DNA of 25,609 nucleotides from contig JBKCEW010000174.1 of assembly GCA_046304235.1 (NCBI GenBank), positions 1 to 25,609 on the forward strand, written 5' to 3'. A program made the position numbers and the translations under genes. The notes under the pieces are model-generated. The model was given only the letters and a program-made list of their open reading frames with translations. It did no database searches and was not told where the DNA came from. Positions 1 through 9,540 of this stretch are shown in pieces (positions within the stretch are counted from its first letter, which is position 1; every line of letters begins with the position of its first letter). The DNA is from CANHVK01 sp046304235. GTDB lineage: Bacteria; Bacteroidota; Bacteroidia; Flavobacteriales_D; Crocinitomicaceae.

Positions 1-1
1 A

Positions 2-412
2 GCGAATACGGACTTGAATCAAGCCATCATAATTGAGACAGGTGGAATGAAAGGTCGAAGAAAAGAATTAACCAAGGAAGAATTACATTCAGAACTTATG
101 AAAGGGTTACATGTTCCTTTTATTTCATCTGAATATGGTATGTGTGAGTTACTCTCTCAAAGTTATAGTAATCGAGCCGGAATTTTTGAATCACCATCTT
201 GGATGAAAATTTTAATACGTGAAATGAACGATCCTTTCGGATATATTGAAGATGGAAAAACAGGAGGAATCAATGTAATCGACCTTGCAAATTTGTATTC
301 TTGCTCGTTTATATCAACACAAGATTTAGGTAAAACAACTGGAAATCAATTTCAACTCATGGGTAGGTTTGATAATTCTGATGTTAGGGGTTGCAATCTA
401 CTTTTGGGATAA
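2..412 (+). CDS. LuxE/PaaK-like acyltransferase, C-terminal part (5' end outside window)
   Basis: The reading frame is open to the left edge, so this is the 3' part of a longer gene; the first possible start in view, a TTG at 14, lies inside conserved sequence and is not the real start. The visible ~136 residues read as the C-terminal half of the LuxE (acyl-protein synthetase) fold. They include an ETGGMKGRRKELT segment, a SEYGMCELLSQSYS segment (the family usually has SEYGMTEL) and a C-terminal GRFDNSDVRGCNLL. In this superfamily these parts bind ATP and the acyl-adenylate. Bacteroidota carry such proteins of roughly 330 residues, often annotated simply as acyl transferase; their substrate is not known to me. 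The stop lies 44 bases before the next start, so it may be co-transcribed with the TauE-like and amidohydrolase genes. Family assignment is fairly sure; substrate and pathway are not. Confidence 0.75.
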   Translation, partial: ANTDLNQAIIIETGGMKGRRKELTKEELHSELMKGLHVPFISSEYGMCELLSQSYSNRAGIFESPSWMKILIREMNDPFGYIEDGKTGGINVIDLANLYSCSFISTQDLGKTTGNQFQLMGRFDNSDVRGCNLLLG

Positions 413-456
413 AAGAAGTTTTATTAAAATATCGGTCTAATCGTTATCTTTACCCT

Positions 457-861
457 ATGAAATTTCCTAAAATGACTATACAAACTATTTTTATATTACT
501 GATAATTGGATTATTAGCAGGGATTATCAGCGGCTTCATTGGAGTTGGTGGTGGAATTGTAATTGTTCCCGCTTTGGTATATTTCCTCGGATTAACGCAA
601 CATCAAGCACAAGGCACAAGCTTATTATTAATGCTCCCTCCTATTGGTATACTTGCTGTTATGAATTACCACAAAGCGGGGCAGTTAAATTGGTGGTATG
701 GCGGAATTATAGCGGCAGCTTTCGTAATTGGAGGTTTTTTTGGCTCAAAACTATCCTTAAAACTTCATCCAGGAGTTGTTAAATTGTCCTTTGGAATTTT
801 GATGGTTTATGTTGCATTTAAAATGATTATTTCAGGATATAACTCACTTGGAAATGAATAA
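457..861 (+). CDS. Half-size TauE/SafE-family membrane transporter
   Basis: This is an integral membrane protein of 134 residues if started at the ATG at 457. An upstream TTG at 391 would add a hydrophilic tail and overlap the previous gene, and a second ATG exists at 472. It carries the N-terminal signature of the TauE/SafE (sulfite/organosulfonate exporter) family: a glycine-rich GFIGVGGGIVIVPAL segment after the first helix, then HQAQGTSLLLMLPP. About four hydrophobic segments are visible. Full-length family members are near 250 residues, built from two inverted repeats; this gene has only one repeat, so it would have to work as a dimer or with a partner. Its last bases (ATGAATAA, 854-861) contain the start of the amidohydrolase gene, suggesting translational coupling. 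The transported substrate cannot be read from sequence; an anion or organic acid linked to the amidohydrolase reaction is only a guess. Confidence 0.8.
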   Translation: MKFPKMTIQTIFILLIIGLLAGIISGFIGVGGGIVIVPALVYFLGLTQHQAQGTSLLLMLPPIGILAVMNYHKAGQLNWWYGGIIAAAFVIGGFFGSKLSLKLHPGVVKLSFGILMVYVAFKMIISGYNSLGNE

Positions 862-2041
862 TATTATCGAATTTATACAACAACAAACCGAGGCGATATT
901 TAGCAAAGTTATCGGATATAGAGAATATTTACATAAAAATCCAGAACTATCATTTCAAGAATTTGAAACAGCAAAGTTTGTTGAAGATACTTTAGTAGAA
1001 ATTGGAATTCAACAAATTCAACGCATTGGCACTACTGGTGTAACAGGTTTAATTATAGGAAAAAACCATAGCCTAAATGACAAATTCATTGGTTTACGAG
1101 CAGATTTAGACGCCTTACCAATACTAGAAGAAAATGAGGTTTCATATAAATCTCAACATGTTGGTGTGATGCATGCATGTGGACATGATGTTCATACAAG
1201 TATTTTATTAGGAGCCGCAGAAATTTTAAATAAAATTAAGGACGAACTGCCACATCCGATTAAATTAATTTTCCAACCTGGAGAAGAAAAAAATCCAGGA
1301 GGAGCATCCATACTTATCAACGAGGGAGTTTTAGACAATCCATCCATTTCTCATATGTATGCTTTACATGTTTATCCTGAAATGTTAGCGGGTAAAATCG
1401 GATATAAATCCGGACTTTATATGGCCTCATGTGACGAAATCTACATTACGGTTCACGGAAAAGGTGGTCACGGGGCAATGCCACACCAATGTATTGACCC
1501 AATTGCGATTGGTTCTACAATAGTAACCTCGCTTCAACAAATCGTAAGTAGAAGTTGTGATCCTAAAATACCTTGTGTATTAACGTTTGGTCATTTTGAA
1601 GCGTTAGGTGCTACGAATGTTATTCCATCAAAAGCGATTTTGAAAGGAACATTCAGAACGATGGATGAAACTTGGAGAGAAAAAGCACTAGTATTAATCG
1701 AGGATCAAGTTAAAGCTATTGTACACTCATTTGGAGGTAAAGTGGATATAGAAATCAGCAAGGGGTACCCGTGTTTAGTAAACGATGAATTATTAAGTAT
1801 AAAAGCAAAAGATACATTATCCATTGTTCTAGGTGAAGAAAATGTGAGTGAATTACCTATTCGACTAACTTCTGAAGACTTTGCTTTTTATTCACAGAAA
1901 GTACCCGTTTGTTTTTTAAGACTTGGTGTAGGAGATATAAATAAAGAACTAAATTATGGTGTACACCATCCTAAATTTGATATCGATAATGATTCACTGA
2001 AAACAGGAATAATTACTTTGGTTAACTTAGTTACTAATTAA
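854..2041 (+). CDS. M20D-family amidohydrolase (N-acyl-amino-acid/hippurate hydrolase type)
   Basis: This is a metal-dependent hydrolase of 395 residues from the ATG at 854, which overlaps the preceding stop; a TTG six bases upstream is less likely. It has the ordered motifs of the M20D subfamily: GLRADLDALP (about 80-88), HACGHDVHTS (from about 107, with the metal-binding Cys and His), QPGEEKNPGG (about 141-150, catalytic and metal-binding Glu), ALHVYPE (about 170), the KGGHGAMPH dimerisation-domain segment, and near the C terminus TSEDF and GVHHPKF, the last holding a metal-binding His. Length is normal for the family. These enzymes remove acyl groups from N-acyl amino acids in the cytoplasm; exact substrate is unknown. 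The close coupling to the membrane transporter suggests a shared substrate or product. The gene's last 15 bases overlap the convergent PKD-repeat gene, and no terminator lies between them. Confidence 0.92.
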   Translation: MNNIIEFIQQQTEAIFSKVIGYREYLHKNPELSFQEFETAKFVEDTLVEIGIQQIQRIGTTGVTGLIIGKNHSLNDKFIGLRADLDALPILEENEVSYKSQHVGVMHACGHDVHTSILLGAAEILNKIKDELPHPIKLIFQPGEEKNPGGASILINEGVLDNPSISHMYALHVYPEMLAGKIGYKSGLYMASCDEIYITVHGKGGHGAMPHQCIDPIAIGSTIVTSLQQIVSRSCDPKIPCVLTFGHFEALGATNVIPSKAILKGTFRTMDETWREKALVLIEDQVKAIVHSFGGKVDIEISKGYPCLVNDELLSIKAKDTLSIVLGEENVSELPIRLTSEDFAFYSQKVPVCFLRLGVGDINKELNYGVHHPKFDIDNDSLKTGIITLVNLVTN

Positions 2042-5000
2042 AGTAACATTCCCATTTTTCTTAAGATAAGTTCCATCTTCAAACTCTCCTACTAAATAGT
2101 AGAAATATTCACCATTATCCATTGGTGTCTTGGACTTATTTGTTCCATCCCATAGATAGGTTCCGGTGCCATTATTTAACTCATATACCTTATTTCCCCA
2201 TCGATTAAAAAGATGTAATTCATAAGATTTAAAAATTGAGTCAAAAAGCTCAAAATTATCGTTTTGTCCATCATTATTTGGAGTAAAGACGTTCGGCATA
2301 TCATAATCCTTAATTACATTGACTTTTATAATCTGCTGGTCAGAACAATTATCTTTATCTGTAATCGTTAACAAAATATTTTTTGTTCCGTATTTACTAT
2401 ACTTTATTGAAAATGGTAAGGAAAATTCTGTAGAATCTAATAAGTTTAATGAAGGAAAATCGAAGTTCCACTTCCACTTGATTATTGGTTGATTTGGACT
2501 AATGGAATGTTCTTTAATATATAACGATTGACCTAATTTAATTTCATTGGAAGATAATGTAAATTGAGCATCCATTCCTGTTTCAGGTATTATGATTAAA
2601 GTATCAGGCTCCTCCATTAAATAAGTCACTTTACAATTTTCAAAATCAACCAAAGTTACAGTAGGTTTATAAGCTGTAATTCCTGGATATCTATGTTTAA
2701 AAATAATAGAATCATTTAAGATCGTTCCATCTCCCATGTCCCATTTAACGGAAGATACTTTATCCATATTTTTAATTTCAAACTTATATAATTGTCCACA
2801 AACATCCCCCATACCTGACCAAACAGGATAACCAACAGGACCATTAATCTTTAAAAAATCCTTTATCATTGTGTCAGTAGAGCAATTATATTCATCAACT
2901 GTTCTCAAATAAGTTGAATATAAACCAGGTTTACTGTAAATTTTAAGTGGATTTGATAATGTTGATTTTGAATTTTTAGAAAAAACCCAAATAGAAGAAT
3001 CAATTTTTCCAATTGATTCAGAAATGTTAAAATAATTAGAGGTAAGTGGAGGGCATTTAAATTCTAAATACTGTTTAGTAGTATCCACTAAATTTTTAAA
3101 TGAAACATTGACCTTCGGACGAGGCATTGATACTGTTATTATTTTTTGTAGTGTATCAACACATTTTTTTTTATCAAGCGAAATTAAAGTCAATACATGA
3201 TTCTTAAAAATCCCTTCATTTTTATTATCATTAAACTGATATTTTACAGAATCTTTGTCTTTTCCTATAAAAACATCGTCCATCATCCACGAATTATTCA
3301 CCCAATTTTTCGTTTTATTGTACAACTTAAAATCAGTATTATTACAAACCACAGATTTAAAATCTAAATTTGATTCAGGTTTAGATAAAACGACCCAAAC
3401 AGTATCTATTTTGGAAACACATCCAAAAATATCTTTAGATTTCAGAGCAACAAAATATTTACCTACACTATTATAAGCTAAATTTTTAGTATATAAAATG
3501 TCACTTGTAGAATCAATTGTATTTTTATTTTGCACGTACCAATAAAACATTTTAAAAGGTCTTGCGTTACCAGAAACCTTGGAATTATTAGAATACAAAA
3601 CAGAACCCGGAGCACATGTTGAATCTAAATCAGAAATAATATCTGCATTTGGAAGTTTAATAACAATCAAAGAATCTTTTATGGAAGTTGAACACCCAAC
3701 CTTATTTACAGGCTTATTCGAGACAAACATTTTACCGTAATTGTTATACGCGTAATTAACGTTTTGTCCTGAAATACTAGTACCTTCCCCTGAATTAAAG
3801 CTATAATTTACAAGTGGATGTTTAGCAAAAGAATAGCTAAAATCTTTAAACTGTAAAGTTGAATATTGACAAACACTATCAACAGAAATTTCAAACTTAG
3901 GTATTACCCATGAAATATGAAAAAGTTTAGAAATAGTATCTTGACAACCTGTTGAATTATTTATTGTAGTTTGTAAAACTCTGTAAGTGCCAAAATCATT
4001 ATACATTTGACTTGCACTACCCTTTTCATTAGAGTTGGGATTTACATTGTTAACGGTACTTTTACTACCGTTTCCAAAATCCCAATTGACAAGTATATCA
4101 TCTCCATTTTTACCCAATTTTGAAATATCTGAAAATCTATTTATTACATTATATGGTAAACTATTTTTATTGAAGCAAAATAAACTAGTATCTGGAATAA
4201 AATTAGCTAAAGGTGGCTTAACTCTAAAAAAATCAGTTTTAAATAAGGAGTCTGTACAACCTCTGAAATGTATGTAAAACTTTACACTGATCATTCCAGT
4301 ATCTTTATTAAATCGATGAAAAATTGTTGAACCAGTATTCTTTGACGTATCACTAAATATCCAATCAAAAGTAAGTTCATTTTGGTCGTGAGCACTTTTG
4401 ATCGTTGAATTATTAGAAAATTTCATTGGACTATTTGCACAACCAGAAGTTTGCTCAGATGTAAAATCAACTTTATCAATTTTACCAATCTTAATAAAAT
4501 CATCAAAAACTTTTTCAACAACACAACCTTGTGAAGTTGTAATTTTTAATTTAACATCATATTTACCCACATCATAGTTCACTATAGCAGGATCTTTACC
4601 TGTATAAGTTTTTCCATCTCCAAAATTCCATTCCCAATTTTTAATTGGATTATTCACTTCATCATTTGAAGTAGATAAATCAGTTAATTTAACAGGAAGA
4701 ATCGAGCAACCACTAGTTGTGTCTGCTGTGATTTTAACAATTGGATTAGCAACTTCAATAAGATCTTTTTGCACAGACGCTCCAGAACAACCATTACTTG
4801 ACTTAGAAGATAATGTAACTGTCATTTTACCCTCTGCTTTAAAAATATGTGAACCAGGATCTTTTCCTTCATATTTAGTCCCATCACCAAAATCCCATAT
4901 ATAATCAGTCATTCCGAATGAGTTGTTAGTAAAATTCACTGAAAAACCAGGACAAATTTTAGTAGTGTTTACAGAAAAAGAAGGAGCCGGTAAGGGTTTA

Positions 5001-5806
5001 GATGTAACTTTATAATATGAATGTGATTCACATTGAATAGCATTATTAACTATTTTAAGATCAATCATAAAGTTTCCTGCTTTTTTAAATTCCGGGAAGA
5101 CAGTATCATTATCTACCCCAGAAGTTCCGTCACCAAAATACCATGAATAGCTATCAACCGGCATGGTAGCTTTAGCAGTAAGCATTGTTCCAACTTTCGC
5201 ACAAAACAAATCTTTACCCGAGATAGTTGCCCTAAAATCATAAATCTGAAACGTCTTACTTGAAGACGGAACTTTACAACCAGGTAAATTGGTTACAATT
5301 GATAATGTAGAAGTAATCTTACCAGTAGAGCCATATGAAATAGTACCTGGGCTATAGAGGCTATTACTTTGACCATTTCCAAAATTCCAACTATACGTTA
5401 TGCCATCTGTTTTCACTGAATTATTTGTAAAAACAAGATTAGCAGGTACTTCGCATTTATTTCCAATAATACCAAAATCTAGATTCGGCACTGGTATTAC
5501 TTCTATTATTCTTGAAGTCTCAACAGTAGAACCTGTTGATGTTATAATGGTCAAAGTAACTTCATATTTTCCTGGATTAGAAAAACTATGAGATGTACTT
5601 TTTAGTCCAGGAGAAGTGTAAACTACTCCATCTCCAAAATCCCAATTTGATGTACTCACTGATCCTGTAGACCTATTAGTAAATGAGATAGAGCCACCAA
5701 CACAAGCTTTGGAATAGTCAACATCAAAAGCAGATTTAGTAGATTGGCTAAATACAATCGTACTAAAACATAAAAGACTTGATATTAATAGACTAAATCG
5801 CCACAT
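2027..5806 (-). CDS. Secreted PKD-repeat protein with T9SS type B sorting domain
   Basis: This 1259-residue surface or secreted protein begins with a signal peptide (hydrophobic LLISSLLCFSTIVFS, cleavage likely after about residue 20). It then contains a long series of PKD-type beta-sandwich domains, recognised by W-x-F-G-D/N-G cores such as NWDFGDG, SWNFGNG, SWYFGDG, IWDFGDG, WNFGDG, NWDFGNG and KWDMGDG; about nine can be picked out, plus more degenerate modules. The last ~85 residues are the gliding-motility-associated type B C-terminal sorting domain: NVFTPNNDGQND, then LHLFNRWGNKVYE, then a YLWDG segment and a GEYFYYLV strand. Such proteins cross the outer membrane through the T9SS. Its start is 42 bases after the metH stop on the same strand, so it may be read from the metH unit. 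That gap holds an AT-only inverted repeat (GTTAAAA/TTTTAAC, within 5821-5847) but no clear promoter. No porP/sprF gene lies beside it. Ligand or function is unknown. Confidence 0.9.
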   Translation of the reverse strand: MWRFSLLISSLLCFSTIVFSQSTKSAFDVDYSKACVGGSISFTNRSTGSVSTSNWDFGDGVVYTSPGLKSTSHSFSNPGKYEVTLTIITSTGSTVETSRIIEVIPVPNLDFGIIGNKCEVPANLVFTNNSVKTDGITYSWNFGNGQSNSLYSPGTISYGSTGKITSTLSIVTNLPGCKVPSSSKTFQIYDFRATISGKDLFCAKVGTMLTAKATMPVDSYSWYFGDGTSGVDNDTVFPEFKKAGNFMIDLKIVNNAIQCESHSYYKVTSKPLPAPSFSVNTTKICPGFSVNFTNNSFGMTDYIWDFGDGTKYEGKDPGSHIFKAEGKMTVTLSSKSSNGCSGASVQKDLIEVANPIVKITADTTSGCSILPVKLTDLSTSNDEVNNPIKNWEWNFGDGKTYTGKDPAIVNYDVGKYDVKLKITTSQGCVVEKVFDDFIKIGKIDKVDFTSEQTSGCANSPMKFSNNSTIKSAHDQNELTFDWIFSDTSKNTGSTIFHRFNKDTGMISVKFYIHFRGCTDSLFKTDFFRVKPPLANFIPDTSLFCFNKNSLPYNVINRFSDISKLGKNGDDILVNWDFGNGSKSTVNNVNPNSNEKGSASQMYNDFGTYRVLQTTINNSTGCQDTISKLFHISWVIPKFEISVDSVCQYSTLQFKDFSYSFAKHPLVNYSFNSGEGTSISGQNVNYAYNNYGKMFVSNKPVNKVGCSTSIKDSLIVIKLPNADIISDLDSTCAPGSVLYSNNSKVSGNARPFKMFYWYVQNKNTIDSTSDILYTKNLAYNSVGKYFVALKSKDIFGCVSKIDTVWVVLSKPESNLDFKSVVCNNTDFKLYNKTKNWVNNSWMMDDVFIGKDKDSVKYQFNDNKNEGIFKNHVLTLISLDKKKCVDTLQKIITVSMPRPKVNVSFKNLVDTTKQYLEFKCPPLTSNYFNISESIGKIDSSIWVFSKNSKSTLSNPLKIYSKPGLYSTYLRTVDEYNCSTDTMIKDFLKINGPVGYPVWSGMGDVCGQLYKFEIKNMDKVSSVKWDMGDGTILNDSIIFKHRYPGITAYKPTVTLVDFENCKVTYLMEEPDTLIIIPETGMDAQFTLSSNEIKLGQSLYIKEHSISPNQPIIKWKWNFDFPSLNLLDSTEFSLPFSIKYSKYGTKNILLTITDKDNCSDQQIIKVNVIKDYDMPNVFTPNNDGQNDNFELFDSIFKSYELHLFNRWGNKVYELNNGTGTYLWDGTNKSKTPMDNGEYFYYLVGEFEDGTYLKKNGNVTLISN

Positions 5807-5848
5807 TTGATACTAAATATGTTAAAAATAACAATTAATTTTAACATT

Positions 5849-8521
5849 TCAGGCTATTACAGGTCTAAGCCATTTTTCACATTCTTCAAAACTTTGTTTT
5901 TTTCTGTTCGCTAAATCATGAATCTGTTCTTCTGTAATTTTACCTAAACCAAAGTATTTAGCTTCTGGATGACCAAAATACCAACCACTCACAGAACTTA
6001 CTGGAAACATAGCTAAGCTTTCTGTTAAAGAAACTCCAGTAATTTCAGTAGCATTTAAAATTTCAAATACACCTATTTTTTCAGAATGATCTGGACACGC
6101 TGGATACCCTGGAGCGGGTCTGATTCCACGATATGATTCTTTTATTAAATCTTCATTAGAAAGTAATTCATCTGAAGCATATCCCCAAAGTTCTTTTCGA
6201 GTAAATTCATGTAAAAATTCAGCAAAGGCCTCTGCAAAACGATCTGCTAATGCTTTTAATAAAATCGCATTATAATCATCATGATCCTTTTCAAACTCAG
6301 AAACCTTTTCATCTAAACCGCCACCAGTTGTAACAACAAAAGCACCTATGTAATCATTCAAATGTGATGATTTAGGAGCTATAAAATCTGAAAGGGCGAT
6401 ATTAGGTTGACCTTCTGCTTTTTTAGTTTGTTGTCTCAATGTAAATTGCTTATGAATAAGCTGACTTCTAGTTTCATCACTATAAATCTCAATATCGTCA
6501 GCAACTGAATTTGCAGGAAATAGTCCAACAACTGCTTTAGCTTTAAGCCATTGTTCATCAATAATTTTACTCAACATATTCTGTGCGTCTTCAAATAATT
6601 TAGACGATTCATTACCCACCACATCATCAGATAGTATCGCAGGAAATTTACCATGCAACTCCCAAGCTTGAAAAAAAGGTGTCCAATCAATATATGGAAC
6701 TAGGAGGGCTAAATCTAAATCTTCAATTTTGGTAATACCGATTTTTTTAGGTTTAACGATATCATCCTGTTTAAAATCAATCTTATATCGATTATTTCTA
6801 GCGGCATCTAATGTTAGTAATTCTTTGCTAGCGCGACTTTTAGCATGGTGATCTCTCAAACGATCATAATCAGCCTTTAAATCTTTTACAAATTGTTCTT
6901 TTTTTGGACCTAGCAAACTTTCAACTACAGTCACAGAACGTGAGGCATCTAGCACGTGAACTGTTTGACCTTTAGTATAGTTTTGTTCTATTTTAACAGC
7001 TGTATGAACTTTCGAAGTTGTAGCTCCACCAATCATAAGTGGAATAGATAGATTTGCTCTTTCCATTTCCTTTGCAACTGTAACCATTTCGTCTAACGAA
7101 GGAGTAATCAATCCGCTTAATCCGATTACATCCACATTTTCCTTGATTGCAGTTTCTATAATTTTTTCTGTAGGAACCATAACACCGAGATCAACCACCT
7201 CATAATTATTACATCCTAAAACAACAGATACTATATTTTTACCAATATCATGTACATCTCCTTTTACAGTTGCCATTAATATTTTACCGGAAAACGATTG
7301 TTTCCCGTCTTTTTCAGCCTCGATAAATGGTAATAAATAAGCAACTGCTTTTTTCATTACACGTGCAGATTTTACAACTTGAGGTAAAAACATTTTACCT
7401 GCACCAAATAAATCACCCACAACATTCATACCATCCATCAAAGGGCCTTCAATGACTTGAATCGGTCGTTCAAATTGTTTTCTACATTCCTCAACATCTT
7501 CATCAATAAACTCAACGATTCCTTTAACTAACGCATAAGATAATCTTTGATTCACTGAATTTTGTCTCCAAGAAAGATCGACTTCTTTCTTTTTTCCTTC
7601 TCCTTTTACAGTGTCTGCATATTCCAGTAATCTTTCAGTTGCGTCAGACCTACGATTTAACAAAACATCCTCGACATATTCTAGCAATGATTTATCAATA
7701 TCATCATAGACTTCTAACATAGTTGGATTCACAATTCCCATATCCATACCATGTTGAATAGCATGATATAAGAAAGCAGAATGCATAGCCTCTCTTACTT
7801 TATCATTCCCTCTGAATGAAAACGAAACGTTTGAAACACCGCCACTAACATGTGCGCCTGTGAGATTTTCACGAATCCATTTTGTTGCTCTAAAGAAATC
7901 TACAGCATTATTATTATGTTCCTCCATTCCTGTTGCAACAGGAAATATATTTGGATCAAAAATGATATCATTTTTAGCAAAACCAACAATATTTACTAGA
8001 ATATCATATGACCTTTGACAAATTTCAATACGTCTTTCATAGTTATCAGCTTGGCCCTTTTCATCAAAAGCCATTACGATAACTGCCGCACCGTATCTCT
8101 TAATTTTTTTTGCTTGCTCAATAAAATTGACTTCCCCTTCTTTTAATGAAATTGAATTTACTACTCCTTTTCCCTGAATGCATTTTAATCCTGCCTCAAT
8201 AATTTCCCATTTAGAACTATCAATCATAATAGGAACTCTTGCAATATCAGGCTCTGAAGCAATCAAATTCAAAAATTTCACCATTGCTTCTTTCCCATCA
8301 ATCATCCCTTCATCCATATTGATATCAATGATTTGCGCGCCACCCTCCACTTGATCTCTTGCAACTGCGAGCGCAGACTCAAAGTCACCTTCCTTAATCA
8401 TTCTTAAAAAAGCGCGAGAACCAGTTACATTTGTTCTTTCACCAATATTAACAAAATTTGATTCCGGTGTTACAATTAAAGGTTCTAAACCAGATAATTT
8501 TAAAATAGATTGATTGTTCAT
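5849..8521 (-). CDS. metH: Methionine synthase, folate/cobalamin/activation half
   Basis: This is the C-terminal portion (890 residues) of B12-dependent methionine synthase, which transfers the methyl group of methyltetrahydrofolate through cobalamin to homocysteine in the cytoplasm. Domains in order: pterin-binding barrel (about 20-280, with NIGERTNVTGSRAF near 25-38), cobalamin cap helices (about 320-410), B12-binding Rossmann domain with the GDVHDIGKN motif (His424 is the lower axial cobalt ligand by family), and the AdoMet-binding reactivation domain (about 560-890) with RPAPGYPACPDH starting at residue 801. All modules after the homocysteine domain are intact. It starts 10 bases after the stop of the homocysteine half and in the same frame; MNNQSILKLSGLEPL corresponds to the linker of one-piece MetH. 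No ribosome-binding site is apparent, so translation is probably coupled to the upstream gene. The upstream SAM riboswitch should regulate both. Confidence 0.97.
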   Translation of the reverse strand: MNNQSILKLSGLEPLIVTPESNFVNIGERTNVTGSRAFLRMIKEGDFESALAVARDQVEGGAQIIDINMDEGMIDGKEAMVKFLNLIASEPDIARVPIMIDSSKWEIIEAGLKCIQGKGVVNSISLKEGEVNFIEQAKKIKRYGAAVIVMAFDEKGQADNYERRIEICQRSYDILVNIVGFAKNDIIFDPNIFPVATGMEEHNNNAVDFFRATKWIRENLTGAHVSGGVSNVSFSFRGNDKVREAMHSAFLYHAIQHGMDMGIVNPTMLEVYDDIDKSLLEYVEDVLLNRRSDATERLLEYADTVKGEGKKKEVDLSWRQNSVNQRLSYALVKGIVEFIDEDVEECRKQFERPIQVIEGPLMDGMNVVGDLFGAGKMFLPQVVKSARVMKKAVAYLLPFIEAEKDGKQSFSGKILMATVKGDVHDIGKNIVSVVLGCNNYEVVDLGVMVPTEKIIETAIKENVDVIGLSGLITPSLDEMVTVAKEMERANLSIPLMIGGATTSKVHTAVKIEQNYTKGQTVHVLDASRSVTVVESLLGPKKEQFVKDLKADYDRLRDHHAKSRASKELLTLDAARNNRYKIDFKQDDIVKPKKIGITKIEDLDLALLVPYIDWTPFFQAWELHGKFPAILSDDVVGNESSKLFEDAQNMLSKIIDEQWLKAKAVVGLFPANSVADDIEIYSDETRSQLIHKQFTLRQQTKKAEGQPNIALSDFIAPKSSHLNDYIGAFVVTTGGGLDEKVSEFEKDHDDYNAILLKALADRFAEAFAEFLHEFTRKELWGYASDELLSNEDLIKESYRGIRPAPGYPACPDHSEKIGVFEILNATEITGVSLTESLAMFPVSSVSGWYFGHPEAKYFGLGKITEEQIHDLANRKKQSFEECEKWLRPVIA

Positions 8522-8530
8522 CGTATATTT

Positions 8531-9523
8531 TTACGCAATTTTTCTAGGTGAATAATTTTTAGCTAAATCAGCAATAACCTTTATATGTTCAGGCGTTGTA
8601 CCACAGCAGCCACCAATGATGTTTATTAACCCCTCATCTAAAAACTCTTTGATTTGAGTCCCCATCATTTCAGGTGTTTCATCATATTTTCCAAATTCAT
8701 TAGGAAGACCTGCATTTGGATGAGCACTTACTCCAAATTCACATTTAGTATTTAAAACTTGTAAATAGGGTCTCATCATGGAAGCTCCTAAAGCACAATT
8801 CAAACCAACAGTTAGTAAAGGCATATGAGAGACAGATATCAAAAAAGCTTCTGTTGTTTGCCCTGTTAATGTTCTTCCGCTTTGGTCAGTAATCGTTCCG
8901 GATACCATAATTGGTAGTTCAACATTTAACTCACCAAAAACTTCATCTATAGCAAATAAAGCCGCTTTTGCATTCAAAGTATCAAAGATTGTTTCAACTA
9001 AAAGAATATCAACTCCTCCATCTATCAATGCTTTTACTTGATCTTTATATGCACCTACTAATTCATCAAATGTAATTGCTCTATAACCAGGATCATTCAC
9101 ATCGGGTGATATAGATGCCGTTCTATTAGTAGGCCCAATGGAACCAGCAACAAACCTTGGTTTATCGGGATTTTTTAAAGTAAATTCATCCGCCACTTTT
9201 TTTGCTAATTGAGCACTATAAAAGTTGATATCATACACAGCATGTTCCAACCCATAATCAGCTTGTGCAATCCATGTACCAGAAAACGTATTTGTCTCAA
9301 CGATATCAGCCCCAGCTTCAAAATATTTTCTATGAATGTCTTCTATGATATCTGGCCTAGTCAATGAAAGTAAATCATTATTACCTTTAAGAGAATGTGT
9401 ATGGTTTTCGAACCACCCTTTTCTAAAATCTTCCTCTTCTAATTTGTGACGTTGAATCATCGTTCCCATAGCACCGTCAAGTACAAGGATTCTTTCTTTT
9501 AATAATTCTATTACTTTATGCAT
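8531..9523 (-). CDS. metH: Methionine synthase, homocysteine-binding half
   Basis: This 330-residue protein is the homocysteine S-methyltransferase barrel of MetH as a separate polypeptide. It begins with VLDGAMGTMIQRHKL, has the three zinc-binding cysteines (Cys243 in GLNCALG; Cys306 and Cys307 in GGCCGTTPEHI), and ends in the linker SPRKIA. The cysteine spacing matches one-piece MetH. Here it activates homocysteine as a zinc thiolate; the methyl donor, cobalamin-bound, comes from the neighbouring gene product, so the two must associate. The stop codon TAA (8531-8533) is followed by only three codons before the in-frame ATG of the second half. A SAM-I riboswitch lies 17 bases upstream of the ATG at 9523, so expression should fall when S-adenosylmethionine is plentiful. 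A stand-alone BHMT-like enzyme is a formal alternative, but the context makes a split MetH much more likely. Confidence 0.95.
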   Translation of the reverse strand: MHKVIELLKERILVLDGAMGTMIQRHKLEEEDFRKGWFENHTHSLKGNNDLLSLTRPDIIEDIHRKYFEAGADIVETNTFSGTWIAQADYGLEHAVYDINFYSAQLAKKVADEFTLKNPDKPRFVAGSIGPTNRTASISPDVNDPGYRAITFDELVGAYKDQVKALIDGGVDILLVETIFDTLNAKAALFAIDEVFGELNVELPIMVSGTITDQSGRTLTGQTTEAFLISVSHMPLLTVGLNCALGASMMRPYLQVLNTKCEFGVSAHPNAGLPNEFGKYDETPEMMGTQIKEFLDEGLINIIGGCCGTTPEHIKVIADLAKNYSPRKIA

Positions 9524-9540
9524 AAGTAAAAATTAAATTA

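Noticed and set aside
391..456. Upstream TTG start for the TauE-like gene
   Set aside because: It overlaps the preceding coding sequence and adds a charged non-family extension; the ATG at 457 gives the expected first helix.
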